From contig CBFGXE010000012.1 in assembly GCA_965652645.1 (NCBI GenBank), positions 1 through 64,000 of the forward strand: DNA of 64,000 bases. Direction: 5' to 3'. A model generated the notes under the pieces. The model ran no database searches, was not told the DNA's origin, and was given only the letters and a program-made list of their open reading frames with translations. Made by a program: the position numbers and the translations under genes. This stretch comes from ZC4RG30 sp965652645. GTDB lineage: Bacteria > Pseudomonadota > Gammaproteobacteria > Steroidobacterales > Steroidobacteraceae. Positions within the stretch are counted from its first letter, which is position 1, and each line of letters begins with the position of its first letter. Below, one piece after another: positions 16,073 to 25,379 of this stretch.

Positions 16073-18565
16073 ATGCGTGCGGCGCTGTCGCTGGGTCTGA
16101 GAACGCTGGCCCGGGAGTGGCGGTCCGGCGATCTGGCAGTGTTGTTCCTGGCGCTGTTCGTCGCGGTCACGGCGCTCACGGGCGTGGGCTTCCTGGTCGA
16201 CCGCATCGAACGTGCCATGCGCCTGCAGGCCAGCGAAGTGCTGGGCGCGGACCTGCGGCTGGTTTCCGCCGATCCCATCGGCAGCTCACATGATGAGGAA
16301 GCGGCGCGGCGCGGCCTGCGCCATGTCCGCGTCACCTCGACCCTGTCGGTGGTGCTGAACGGCGACCGTACGCAGCTGGCCAATGTCCATGCGGTCACCG
16401 AGGGATATCCGCTGCGTGGCCGTGTGCGCGTGGCGGAGCAGCCATTCGGCGCGGCTTCCCCCGCCACAGGCATCCCGGTGCAAGGTGAGATCTGGCCGGA
16501 CTCCCGGCTGCTTGCGGCGCTGGACGCGCGGGTGGGCGATGAGCTGTCGGTGGGTGAGATCACGCTGCGCGTGGCTCGCGTGCTGATCGCGCGACCCGAC
16601 CAGGGTTCCGGCTTTTCCGACCTCGCGCCCTCGCTGCTGATGAACGAGGCCGACCTTGCCGCCACCCGGCTGCTGCAGCCGGGCAGTCGCGCCCGCTACG
16701 CCGCCCTGTATTCCGGCGAGCCCCCCATCGTGCGGGAGTTCTCCACCTGGCTCGATGCCAACAAGACCACCGCGGAGCGCCTGCGCGACATCGCCGAGGC
16801 CAGTCCGGAAGTGAACAGCGCCAGCGTGCGCGCCGGCCGCTTCCTTCTTCTCGCCAGCCTGGCCGGGGTGCTGTTGTGCGCGGTGGCCATCGCCATGACG
16901 GCGCGCCGGTATGTAAAGCGCCACCTCGACCTTGCCGCGTTGCTCAAAACCCTGGGCGCCTCACAGGCCATGGTGCTCACCATCAGCCTCGCGCAACTGG
17001 TATGCATTGCGCTGGTGGCCACGCTGTCCGGCGCGCTGGCGGGATTCCTGGCCCAGCAGGGCTTGCTGGCGCTGCTGCAGGGGTTGATTCCGACGGAGCT
17101 GCCGGCCGCCGGCTGGCAGCCGGTGGCCATGGGTTTCGTCACCGCGGTGCTGCTGCTGACCGGCTTTGCCCTGCCTTCCATGCTGCAGCTGTCACGTGTG
17201 CCGGCCATTCGCGTGCTGCGGCGTGATATCGGCCCGCCGCAGCTCGGCACGGTGCTGGCCTATGGCCCGGCGGTGCTGGCCATCGCCCTGCTCATCCACT
17301 GGGTGACCGGCGACCTGGGCATTTCGCTGGGATTCATTGCGGGACTGGCGGTGGCGCTGGGCCTGCTGGCGGTGGCGGGCTGGGTCCTGGTGACGCTGGC
17401 GGGCCGCCTGCGCGGTGGCATGGGCGCTGCGTGGCGTTACGGCATCGCCAACCTCGCACGCCGTCGTGCGGAGAGCATCGTGCAGATCGTGGCGCTGGGA
17501 ATGGGGTTGTCCGCACTGCTGATGCTGACCATCATCCGCGGTGACCTGGTCGATGACTGGCGCGCGCGCCTGCCGACGGATGCGCCGAACTACTTCTTCG
17601 TGAACATCCCGTCGGAGGAGCGCGAGGACTTCCGGGCGCTGCTCGCCCGCCAGGGCGGCGAAATGACGCGCATGCTGCCCATGATCCGCGGCCGCATGGT
17701 GGCCATCAATGAAGAGCCGGTGACCGAGCGGCATTTCCTGACACCGCGGGGCGAGGGGCTGGCCAGCCGCGAGCAGAATCTCACCTGGTCGGCCGAGATC
17801 GGCCCTGACAACGAAGTCACCGCAGGCCACTGGTTCACCGCGGAGGAACATGGCCAGCCGCTGGTTTCCGTGGCCACCGACATGCAGGAGTCCATCCCGC
17901 TGGCACTGGGCGACCGCCTGACCTTCGATGTGGCCGGCGAGCTGGTGGACGTGACGGTGAGCAGCTTCCGCCGTGTGCAGTGGGATAGCCTGCAGCCGAA
18001 CTTCTTCCTGATGTTCCCGCCGGGCCTGCTGGAAGGTACTGCCGGCACATGGATGGGCAGCGCGCGTTTCCGGCCGGAGGATCCGGCGGCGGTGGCCGAA
18101 CTCGTGCGCGCGTTCCCCGGCGTATCGATCTTCGACATGGACGACCTGCTCGCGCAGGTGCGTTCCATCATCGACCAGGCGGTGCTGGCCGTGCAAAGCG
18201 TGTTCCTTTTCACGCTGCTCGCCGGCGTGGTGGTGCTGCTGGCGGCGGTGCAGTCCACGCGCGACGAACGCCGCTACGAAAGCGCGATGCTGCGCACGCT
18301 GGGCGCCTCGCGCCGTACCGTGCGCACCGGCGTGCTGGTGGAATTCGCGGGCGTGGGGTTGATGGCCGGCATCGTGGCGACCGCGGCGGCATCCGCCGGC
18401 GCCTGGTTGATCGCCCGCTACATGCTGGAGATTCCCTGGGGGCCGGACCCGCTGCTCTGGATCATGGGCGGCCTGGCTGGCGCCGTGCTGGTCTGCGGCG
18501 CGGGCTGGCTGGCCACGCGCTCGGCGCTGGCGCTGCCGCCCATGCAGACGCTGCGCCAGGGTTGA
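16073..18565 (+). CDS. ybbP: FtsX-like ABC permease, YbbP type
   Basis: 830 residues, an integral membrane protein. It has one N-terminal helix (about 17-37), a large periplasmic domain, a three-helix FtsX block with further helices between about 250 and 490, a second periplasmic domain (about 495-690), and a final FtsX block ending SALALPPMQTLRQG. The twin FtsX blocks and length match YbbP. It works with YbbA, probably on lipids, lipoproteins or a periplasmic enzyme; the role is not established. Its stop abuts the stop of the convergent gene with no gap. Confidence 0.9.
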   Translation: MRAALSLGLRTLAREWRSGDLAVLFLALFVAVTALTGVGFLVDRIERAMRLQASEVLGADLRLVSADPIGSSHDEEAARRGLRHVRVTSTLSVVLNGDRTQLANVHAVTEGYPLRGRVRVAEQPFGAASPATGIPVQGEIWPDSRLLAALDARVGDELSVGEITLRVARVLIARPDQGSGFSDLAPSLLMNEADLAATRLLQPGSRARYAALYSGEPPIVREFSTWLDANKTTAERLRDIAEASPEVNSASVRAGRFLLLASLAGVLLCAVAIAMTARRYVKRHLDLAALLKTLGASQAMVLTISLAQLVCIALVATLSGALAGFLAQQGLLALLQGLIPTELPAAGWQPVAMGFVTAVLLLTGFALPSMLQLSRVPAIRVLRRDIGPPQLGTVLAYGPAVLAIALLIHWVTGDLGISLGFIAGLAVALGLLAVAGWVLVTLAGRLRGGMGAAWRYGIANLARRRAESIVQIVALGMGLSALLMLTIIRGDLVDDWRARLPTDAPNYFFVNIPSEEREDFRALLARQGGEMTRMLPMIRGRMVAINEEPVTERHFLTPRGEGLASREQNLTWSAEIGPDNEVTAGHWFTAEEHGQPLVSVATDMQESIPLALGDRLTFDVAGELVDVTVSSFRRVQWDSLQPNFFLMFPPGLLEGTAGTWMGSARFRPEDPAAVAELVRAFPGVSIFDMDDLLAQVRSIIDQAVLAVQSVFLFTLLAGVVVLLAAVQSTRDERRYESAMLRTLGASRRTVRTGVLVEFAGVGLMAGIVATAAASAGAWLIARYMLEIPWGPDPLLWIMGGLAGAVLVCGAGWLATRSALALPPMQTLRQG

Positions 18566-19300
18566 TCAGAAGGCGCCGCCCTGGCGGGCGACGCTGAAGC
18601 GGGTCCATCCCTGAGGTGCGGTGCCCCGCCGCAGGTCCAGTCCTTCCACCTGCACGGTGTAGTCGCCTGGCCCGAGCGCCGAAGTGTTGATTCCCAGCCG
18701 CAGGTGGCCGTTGGAATCGCGCGCCAGGTTGTTGATCACCGCGACACGTCCCTGGTCGACCCGGTCGATGGTGACGATGTACTGGTTGTACTTCGACCAG
18801 GACACATCGAACTTGAAGTCCGCGAGCTCGGCGCGGCTGCCACCGATGGTCACGGCGCTGCGGTTCACGGGGCCCTGGCGGGAGAGTTCGACGACGAGTG
18901 CGCGGGTGCCCTGCAGGGGGTCCAGCGGCTGGTCGGCGACTGCCTTCTGCAACCTTGCGATTGTGGCGTCCTTCTCCTGCACCGAAGAGAACAGCATCAG
19001 CGCGGCAATCACGCCAATGACCGCCACTGCAGCAATGCCTGCAACCACCGGCAGCTTCTGCCACGCAGCCAGCGGCTTTTCTGTCCAGGGCAGCGGTTCC
19101 CCGGCTGCGTCCAGCAGGCGCAGCGCCGAATTGATGCGGTCCGACAATCCGAGCTGCGCAACGGTGTCCGGATTTTCGCGGCACCAGCGTTCGAAATCCT
19201 GCGCGCCCTTCAGCGGCAGCTTGCCCATCAGGTAGCGCTCGATGATCTGGTTCTGCTGGATAAAGGTGGCGTCCATTTCGGTGTATCGTGCATCTTGCAT
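18566..19300 (-). CDS. Single-pass membrane protein, anti-sigma-like layout
   Basis: 244 residues, not recognised at family level. The cytoplasmic N-terminus (about 1-80) contains IIERYLMGKLPLKGAQDFER, which resembles the opening of anti-sigma-factor cytoplasmic domains. One membrane helix is at about 83-106, followed by a short coiled coil and a periplasmic beta-rich domain that ends GDYTVQVEGLDLRRG. ATG 19300 is used; ATG 19279 is also possible. No sigma factor gene is adjacent. It is divergent from the DUF4139 gene (50-bp gap) and could share regulation with it. Confidence 0.7.
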   Translation of the reverse strand: MQDARYTEMDATFIQQNQIIERYLMGKLPLKGAQDFERWCRENPDTVAQLGLSDRINSALRLLDAAGEPLPWTEKPLAAWQKLPVVAGIAAVAVIGVIAALMLFSSVQEKDATIARLQKAVADQPLDPLQGTRALVVELSRQGPVNRSAVTIGGSRAELADFKFDVSWSKYNQYIVTIDRVDQGRVAVINNLARDSNGHLRLGINTSALGPGDYTVQVEGLDLRRGTAPQGWTRFSVARQGGAF

Positions 19301-19350
19301 CCCGACCCGATGCGACCACAGTCACACTTTGCCACGCCGGGGAATCCCTC

Positions 19351-20910
19351 ATGTCCAAACAGAGCGCCAAGTCACCCGCCATCCACCTGTCGCTGTCCGC
19401 CGTCACCGCGGCCGGCTTCGCGGTGGGCGCGGCCGTGCAGGCCGCGGCTCCGGCAACGTCCCCCGCTGCGGCGCCGGATACGGCCATCACCATCTACAGT
19501 TCGGCGCGGCCGGGAGCGATTCCGCCCGAGTATTACCGTCCGCTGCCGGGCCAGGGCACTCCGCAGGCCATGGGCGTGCCCGGCTATGCCATGGTGCGCA
19601 CGGAACGCGAGGTGCAGCTCGGCCAGGGCCGTTCGCAGCTGCGTTTCACCGACGTGGCCGCGCTCATTGATCCCACCACCGTGACCTTCACCTCGCTCAC
19701 CGACCCGCAGGCGCGCGTGCTGGAGCAGAACTTCCAGTTCGACCTGGTGAGCACCGACAAGCTGCTCCTGAAGTTCATCGACCAGCCGCTGACGGTGGAA
19801 CGCACGCAACAGGGTGGCACGACCACCACCTCGGGCACGCTGCTGTCGTCGGTGGATGGCCTGGTGCTGCGCGGTGCCGACGGCAACATCACCGCGCTGC
19901 GCGACTACTCTGCGCTGCAGTTCCCGGACCTGCCAGGTGGCCTCATCACGCGGCCCACGCTGCTGTGGGACATCTCCTCGCAGCGCGCTGGCACCCATCG
20001 TGCGCGAGTCACCTACCAGACAGGCGGCATCACGTGGTGGGCCGACTACAACCTGATCTTCAGCGATGGCCGCGATGCCAGCAACGGCACCGTCGACCTC
20101 TCGGCCTGGGTAAGCATCATCAACCAGTCCGGCGCCACGTATCCGGAAGCCCGCCTGAAGCTGATCGCCGGTGACGTGAACCGCGTGCAGCCGGCGCGTC
20201 CGGCACGGGCCGCCATGGAGCGCACGCTGACACTCGTGGATGGGGGATTCCAGGAGCAGGCCTTCGACGAGTTCCACCTCTACTCCCTTGGCCGTCGCAC
20301 CACGCTGCCGGACAATTCCACCAAGCAGATCGAGCTGTTCGACCAGGCGCGCAAGGTGCCGGCGCAGCGCCTGCTGGTATTCGCCAACACCGCGGCCATG
20401 GGTTTTGGTGGCGGGCGCTTCGAGGATCCGAACTTCCCCTTCACCGGCGATGGCAAGGTGGATACCTACCTGCAGTTCCGCAACGACCGGGCTTCCGGGC
20501 TTGGCATTCCCTTGCCGGCAGGGCGGGTGCGCGTGTCGCGCCTGGACCCGGCCGACAGCTCGCTGGAGTTCATCGGCGAGGATGCCATCGGCCACACGCC
20601 GCGTGACGAGCAGGTGCGGGTGAAGCTGGGTTCGGCCTTCGACGTGGTCGGCGAGCGCAAGCAGGTGGACTTCCGCAGCGATTCGCGCGCGCGCTGGATG
20701 GAGGAGGAGGTCGAGGTCACCCTGCGCAACCACAAGGACACCGACGTGGAGGTGCAGGTGCGCGAGTTCCTGTTCCGCTGGAGCGACTGGCAGATCCTCT
20801 CCAGCAGCCAGGGTTTCGAGAAGGAGGACGCCCGCACCATCCTCTTCAAGGCGCAGGTGCCCAGGAACGGCAGCCGCACCGTGCGTTACCGGGTTCGCTA
20901 CAGCTGGTAG
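19351..20910 (+). CDS. DUF4139 domain-containing exported protein
   Basis: 519 residues from ATG 19351, with GGGGAA about 7 nt upstream; in-frame codons further upstream lack a ribosome site. A signal peptide covers about residues 1-33. The body is all-beta: an N-terminal domain with VQLGQGRSQLRFTDVAALID, a middle domain (VTYQTGGITWWADYNLI) and the DUF4139 C-terminal part (EVEVTLRNHKDTDVEVQVRE, then SRTVRYRVRYSW). The family is found in bacterial outer compartments, with a mucoidy-inhibitor-like fold; its function is unknown. Location is inferred to be periplasm or outer membrane. Confidence 0.85.
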   Translation: MSKQSAKSPAIHLSLSAVTAAGFAVGAAVQAAAPATSPAAAPDTAITIYSSARPGAIPPEYYRPLPGQGTPQAMGVPGYAMVRTEREVQLGQGRSQLRFTDVAALIDPTTVTFTSLTDPQARVLEQNFQFDLVSTDKLLLKFIDQPLTVERTQQGGTTTTSGTLLSSVDGLVLRGADGNITALRDYSALQFPDLPGGLITRPTLLWDISSQRAGTHRARVTYQTGGITWWADYNLIFSDGRDASNGTVDLSAWVSIINQSGATYPEARLKLIAGDVNRVQPARPARAAMERTLTLVDGGFQEQAFDEFHLYSLGRRTTLPDNSTKQIELFDQARKVPAQRLLVFANTAAMGFGGGRFEDPNFPFTGDGKVDTYLQFRNDRASGLGIPLPAGRVRVSRLDPADSSLEFIGEDAIGHTPRDEQVRVKLGSAFDVVGERKQVDFRSDSRARWMEEEVEVTLRNHKDTDVEVQVREFLFRWSDWQILSSSQGFEKEDARTILFKAQVPRNGSRTVRYRVRYSW

Positions 20911-20920
20911 CGCGGAAAGA

Positions 20921-22120
20921 CTAGCGCGCCAGCGGTTCGGCCAGGCGCGCTGCGCCCAGCTCCGACAGCGGCACCGGGCTCTCGAACAGGTAGCCCTGGG
21001 CAAACTCGATGCCCACCGCGGCCAGCCACTGGCGCGCCTGCGGTGATTCGATGCGCTTGGCGGCGCTGTGGATGCCCAGCACGCGCGAACCCTGCGAGAT
21101 GGCCGCCACCTGGGCCTGCGAGACCTTGTCGCGCAGGCCTTCCAGCGTGAGGCTGGGACAGATCTTCAGCATGCGCACGGCGCGGGCCCGCAGCAGGCCC
21201 AGCACGTCGGAGTGGAAGGTGAAGTCGTCCAGCACCACGTAGCAGCCGATGGCCTCGCAGCGGGCGACGAAATCCTGCACGGCGCCGGGGAACGCGCGGC
21301 ACTGCTGCTCGCGGATCTCGAAACCGATGAGCCGCGGGTTCAGTCGCGCCTCGCGCAGCGTGCGTGCCACGAAGGCGGGGAAGGCGCTGTCGAGCAGCGC
21401 GCCGGTGGAGAGGTTGATCGAGAACGCGGCCGGTTCCAGTTCGAACTGCGAGCGATGCTGGATCAGCCAGCGGCACAGTTCCGCGAGCACGGCGCGGTCG
21501 AGTTGGCCGCCGGAATTCGGTTGTTCGGCTTCCACCACCAGCGCCTGTGGCAGTTCGGGCTTGCCGGAGGAAGAGGCGATGCTGCGCAGGAGCACTTCGT
21601 AGCGCCGCGTGCGTCCGGACCCGCCCAGCTTCTGCAGCTGCTGCACGTACAGCGTGAGGGGCTGGCCATTGAAGCCCGCTCCCTGCGGCACGCTGACCGG
21701 CGGCGCGGCACCGTCCAGCCGCAGCGCCAGCTGGCGCAGCAGGCGATCCAGCCGCGCAGGCACGGTGCGCTCGCCGGAACGGCCACTCAGCGAGGCGAAC
21801 TCCACGTCGATCAGCACCGCGCCATGCAAGGCACCCCGCGGGTCGCGTGCGGCGTAGGCCACGAGGCCCACCGGTTCGCTGGTGTCGCGTTCAAAGGTCA
21901 GCCGCGAGGGTTCCAGCGCGAAGGAGTCCAGTGCATCGAGCACGAACCCCTGTTCGCCGGTGTCGAGGGGGATGCCGCTGTTCCAGACTGTCTGCCCGGT
22001 GGCATCGTGGAGCGACAGGCGGCGCACCTTGCTGCCGGCCAGCGCCTCGCCCACCAGGAGCGCGGACTCGGCGATCTTGGTGCGCATGGTCTTGATCGTG
22101 GTGTCTGCGCCGCCGCTCAT
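20921..22120 (-). CDS. EAL-domain protein with degenerate catalytic motifs
   Basis: About 399 residues from ATG 22120. An ATG at 22234 would read through the divergent promoter region and is less likely. The N-terminal 130 residues form a sensor-like domain; the rest is an EAL fold. Key positions are altered: the EAL signature reads YEVLLR, the metal-ligand segment VLDDFTFHSD keeps DD, the usual LKID is LKIC, and the usual AEGVE is AKRIE. Substitutions at Lys/Glu catalytic sites suggest loss of c-di-GMP phosphodiesterase activity and a binding or scaffold role. It is divergent from a LysR gene. Confidence 0.8.
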   Translation of the reverse strand: MSGGADTTIKTMRTKIAESALLVGEALAGSKVRRLSLHDATGQTVWNSGIPLDTGEQGFVLDALDSFALEPSRLTFERDTSEPVGLVAYAARDPRGALHGAVLIDVEFASLSGRSGERTVPARLDRLLRQLALRLDGAAPPVSVPQGAGFNGQPLTLYVQQLQKLGGSGRTRRYEVLLRSIASSSGKPELPQALVVEAEQPNSGGQLDRAVLAELCRWLIQHRSQFELEPAAFSINLSTGALLDSAFPAFVARTLREARLNPRLIGFEIREQQCRAFPGAVQDFVARCEAIGCYVVLDDFTFHSDVLGLLRARAVRMLKICPSLTLEGLRDKVSQAQVAAISQGSRVLGIHSAAKRIESPQARQWLAAVGIEFAQGYLFESPVPLSELGAARLAEPLAR

Positions 22121-22232
22121 GCCCGGTAGTGTCAGGGCAGCGACCCGGAATCGCCGTGACGCACCCCGCAGGCTGCGAATTCCAACTGGAGCGCTACAAT
22201 AGGCGGCATCAACTGCCCCATTGGTGACGCAC

Positions 22233-23168
22233 ATGCATCACTCCCTGATGATTGCCGATGAGATGGCGGTCTTTGCCCAGGTCGTCGAACACAACGGATT
22301 CACCGCCGCCGCCAGGCGCCTGCACGTGCCGAAAGTGCGCGTCAGCCGGGCCGTGGCGTCGCTGGAGCGGGCCCTGGGCGCCCGGCTGCTGGAGCGGACC
22401 ACCCGGCGCATCGGCCTCACGCCGGCCGGCAAGGCCATCCTGGCGCACTGCCAGCGCGTGGCACTGGAGGTGGAGGCCGCAAGGGCTGCCCTGCAGCCGG
22501 TGGCCGAGGGCGCCCAGCTTCGGGTGGCCATCGACCAGGGCTTCGGGCGGCTGCTGGTGGCGCCGCTGGTGCCGCGGTTCCTGGAGCGATTCCCCGGTGT
22601 CACCCTGAGGCTGCTGAATGCCGATGAGGTGGCCGCGGGGGCGGATTTCGACGTCGAGCTGCGGGCCGACGGGCGCCTGGCCGAGGGCGAGGTGGCCAGC
22701 TCCCTGGGCACGCCACCGATGATCCTTTGCGCCGCGCCGCAGTACCTGACGGGCAGGAAGGTGCCCGAATCCCCCAGCGAACTGGCCCAGCATGCATTGC
22801 TGTGGGCTGGCAGCCGCCCCGACGCGTCGCTCAGGCTGGCCAAGGACGGCGGCAGCGTCACGGTGCCCGGCACCCCGCGCCTGGTGGCGCAGGACCTCGC
22901 GGCGCTGCATGCGGCGGTGGCGGCGGGCCTGGGCATTGGCGCCCTGCCGGAATTCATGTGCCGCAACGGGCTGGCGATGAAGCGCCTGGTGCGGCTGCTG
23001 CCGGAATGGAAGGTCGCCGACGCCGTGGAGCTCACTGCGGTGGCCCCTGCGGCCCGCGCACAGTCGCCGGAAGTGCGCAGCTTCATTGATTTCCTCGCGG
23101 CGAATATAGTGCCCGCCCTTGCCGGGGCGCCCGAGGCGCCCGGCACCCCCCGCCGCACCCCGGAGTGA
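22233..23168 (+). CDS. LysR-family transcriptional regulator
   Basis: About 311 residues. The winged-helix N-terminus has AVFAQVVEHNGFTAAARRLH and VSRAVASLERALGARLLERT; a two-lobe effector domain follows to about residue 290. ATG 22233, behind a GGTGA, is used; ATG 22248 is possible. TACAAT at 22195-22200 may be its -10. Its stop is two bases before the acyl-CoA dehydrogenase start, so the two are cotranscribed and the dehydrogenase may be a target. Confidence 0.88.
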   Translation: MHHSLMIADEMAVFAQVVEHNGFTAAARRLHVPKVRVSRAVASLERALGARLLERTTRRIGLTPAGKAILAHCQRVALEVEAARAALQPVAEGAQLRVAIDQGFGRLLVAPLVPRFLERFPGVTLRLLNADEVAAGADFDVELRADGRLAEGEVASSLGTPPMILCAAPQYLTGRKVPESPSELAQHALLWAGSRPDASLRLAKDGGSVTVPGTPRLVAQDLAALHAAVAAGLGIGALPEFMCRNGLAMKRLVRLLPEWKVADAVELTAVAPAARAQSPEVRSFIDFLAANIVPALAGAPEAPGTPRRTPE

Positions 23169-23170
23169 CC

Positions 23171-24943
23171 ATGTACCAACCCCCGCTACGCGACCTGCAG
23201 TTCGTGATGCACGAGCTGCTGGGGAGCGAGGCCGTGCTGCCCGAGATCTATCCCGAGGCAGGCTATTCTCGCGAACTGGCCGACAACATCGTCGAAGAGG
23301 CAGGCAAATTCGCCCAAAATGTCCTGGACCCGCTCAACGCGACCGGGGATAGGGAAGGGGCGCGCTGGACGCCGGAAGGCGTGGTGATGCCCAAGGGTTT
23401 CCGCGAGGCCTACCAGGCCTACGCCGAGGCCGGCTGGGCGCAGCTTTCCATCGATCCGGAGCTGGGCGGCCAGGGCATGCCGCAGCTGGTGAACTCGGCC
23501 GTCGAGGAGCTGATGTTCGCCGGCAACATGGCCTTCTTCCTCGGCACCTCGCTGGCGCGCGGTGCCGTGGAGGCCATTTCGGCCTCGGCCACCGGGGAGC
23601 AGAAGGCGCTGGTGCTGCCGAAGCTGGTCAGCGGCGAGTGGATGGGCACCATGAACCTCACCGAGCCGCAGGCCGGGTCGGACCTGGCGCTGCTGCGCAC
23701 CCGCGCGGTGCCCGAGGGGGACCACTACCGCCTGTTCGGCCAGAAGATCTTCATCACCTACGGCGAGCACGACCTTACCGACAACATCATCCACCTGGTG
23801 CTGGCGCGGCTGGATGGCGCGCCGGAAGGCGTGAAGGGCATCTCGCTGTTCTGCGTGCCCAAGTACCTCATCAATCCCGATGGTTCGCGCGGCGAGCGCA
23901 ATGACGTGCGCTGCATCTCCATCGAACACAAGCTGGGCATCCATGCCAGCCCCACCTGCGTGATGAGCTTCGGCGAGAAGGAAGGGGCCATCGGCTACCT
24001 GCTCGGTCCGCCGCACGCCGGCCTGTCGTTCATGTTCATCATGATGAATGCCGCGCGTCTGTCGGTGGGCGTACAGGGCGTGGCACAGTCCGAGCGCGCC
24101 CTGCAGCGCGCGCTGGAGTGGGCGCGCACCCGCCTGCAGGGCAGGGTGGACGGCAAACCCTCCCCCGTGCCGATCATCGTGCATCCGGACGTGCGCCGCA
24201 TGCTGCTGTCGATGAAGGCGCGCACCGAGGCCATGCGCGCGCTGTGCAACTTCGCGGCGCTGGAGCTGGACAAGGGCCAGCACCTGCCGGACGAGGCGGC
24301 GCGCCAGGCATCGCTGGCGCGCGCGGAGCTGCTGATTCCCGTCGTGAAGGCCTGGTGCACGGAGACCGCCATCGAGGTCACTTCCACCGGCGTGCAGGTG
24401 CACGGCGGCATGGGTTATGTGGAGGAGACCGGCGCCGCGCAATTCCTGCGCGACGTGCGCATCACCTCCATCTATGAGGGCACCACCGGCATCCAGGCCA
24501 ACGACCTCACCGGACGCAAGCTGGGCCGTGACCGGGGCGCGGCGATGACCGCGCTCATCACCGACCTGCTGGCCGAACTCGAGGGTGCCGGTGCCAACGG
24601 CGCGGCTGCGGCGGCCGCGCGCACCGCGGCCATCGAGGGACTCGGACTGCTGCGCGACGCCACGGCGGCGGTGCTGGAGCTGCAGTCCAGGGGACAACAG
24701 CTGGCGCAGTCGGTGGCGGTGCCCTACCTGAAGTTGTGCGGGCTGGTGGTCTCCGGCTGCCTGATGGCGCGCGCGGCACGCATTGCCGAAGGGGCAACCG
24801 ACGCCGCGGATGACTTCTACCGGCAGAAGCTGGTGACCTGCCGCTTCTATGCGGAGCAGGTGCTGCCGGAAGCGCTGGGACTGGCGCGCATCGTGACCGG
24901 TGGCGCCGCCAGCGTCAGCGAGGCTCCTCCGGAGCTGGTGTAA
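23171..24943 (+). CDS. Acyl-CoA dehydrogenase, large (about 590-residue) class
   Basis: 590 residues from ATG 23171, with GGAG 5 nt upstream. FAD/substrate segments include GTMNLTEPQAGSDLA and QKIFITYGEHD. The catalytic glutamate region is SIYEGTTGIQANDL, preceded by VHGGMGYVEE. The extra C-terminal domain, with ITDLLAELEG onward, is typical of the long class (FadE5/DmdC-like). It oxidises acyl-CoA to the 2-enoyl-CoA. The substrate chain length cannot be read from sequence. Its last 29 bases overlap the end of the convergent membrane-protein gene. Confidence 0.93.
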   Translation: MYQPPLRDLQFVMHELLGSEAVLPEIYPEAGYSRELADNIVEEAGKFAQNVLDPLNATGDREGARWTPEGVVMPKGFREAYQAYAEAGWAQLSIDPELGGQGMPQLVNSAVEELMFAGNMAFFLGTSLARGAVEAISASATGEQKALVLPKLVSGEWMGTMNLTEPQAGSDLALLRTRAVPEGDHYRLFGQKIFITYGEHDLTDNIIHLVLARLDGAPEGVKGISLFCVPKYLINPDGSRGERNDVRCISIEHKLGIHASPTCVMSFGEKEGAIGYLLGPPHAGLSFMFIMMNAARLSVGVQGVAQSERALQRALEWARTRLQGRVDGKPSPVPIIVHPDVRRMLLSMKARTEAMRALCNFAALELDKGQHLPDEAARQASLARAELLIPVVKAWCTETAIEVTSTGVQVHGGMGYVEETGAAQFLRDVRITSIYEGTTGIQANDLTGRKLGRDRGAAMTALITDLLAELEGAGANGAAAAAARTAAIEGLGLLRDATAAVLELQSRGQQLAQSVAVPYLKLCGLVVSGCLMARAARIAEGATDAADDFYRQKLVTCRFYAEQVLPEALGLARIVTGGAASVSEAPPELV

Positions 24944-25379
24944 CGGCAGCGGGGGCGGATGGAACATCCGCCTCCGGCGGCAGGGCGCTGGGCCAGAGCA
25001 CGGCGCCCACCATCACGCAGGCGGAGACCACCACCAGCAGCGTGGCCATCCACAGCACGCCGGCGAAGTGGAACAGCAGCACGGCCTCGACCAGCTGCAG
25101 CAGGCCGAAGATCACGATCACCTCGCGCGACACCGATTGCGGCCGGAAGGCCACCAGCGCGTACAGCGCACCAACCAGCAGGGCCTGGCAGGCAAATGCC
25201 AGCCACAGCGCGCGGATCGAGGCCTGCAATGCCGGCGTGATGGTGCTGTTGGCCAGCGCCACGTTCAGCACCACGCCGTAGCGGATGAAGTAATACAGCG
25301 ACACGGCGAGCAATGCCGCCGCGCCGATCAGCATGCAGTAGCGGAAGGACTTCTCGCGCATGGTGGATTCAGGATGCAT
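24915..25379 (-). CDS. Small four-helix membrane protein
   Basis: 154 residues, unknown function. Four hydrophobic helices are visible (about 12-32, 50-72, 84-104 and 106-128), with a Pro/Ala-rich C-terminal tail. ATG 25379 overlaps the upstream hydrolase gene by 11 bases, so the gene is probably cotranscribed with it. ATG 25361 is an alternative start; neither has a clear ribosome site. Confidence 0.7.
   Translation of the reverse strand: MHPESTMREKSFRYCMLIGAAALLAVSLYYFIRYGVVLNVALANSTITPALQASIRALWLAFACQALLVGALYALVAFRPQSVSREVIVIFGLLQLVEAVLLFHFAGVLWMATLLVVVSACVMVGAVLWPSALPPEADVPSAPAAVTPAPEEPR

Noticed and set aside
22195..22200. TACAAT as a firm promoter for the LysR gene
   Set aside because: Good -10 match but no -35 at usable spacing, so not listed as a separate feature.
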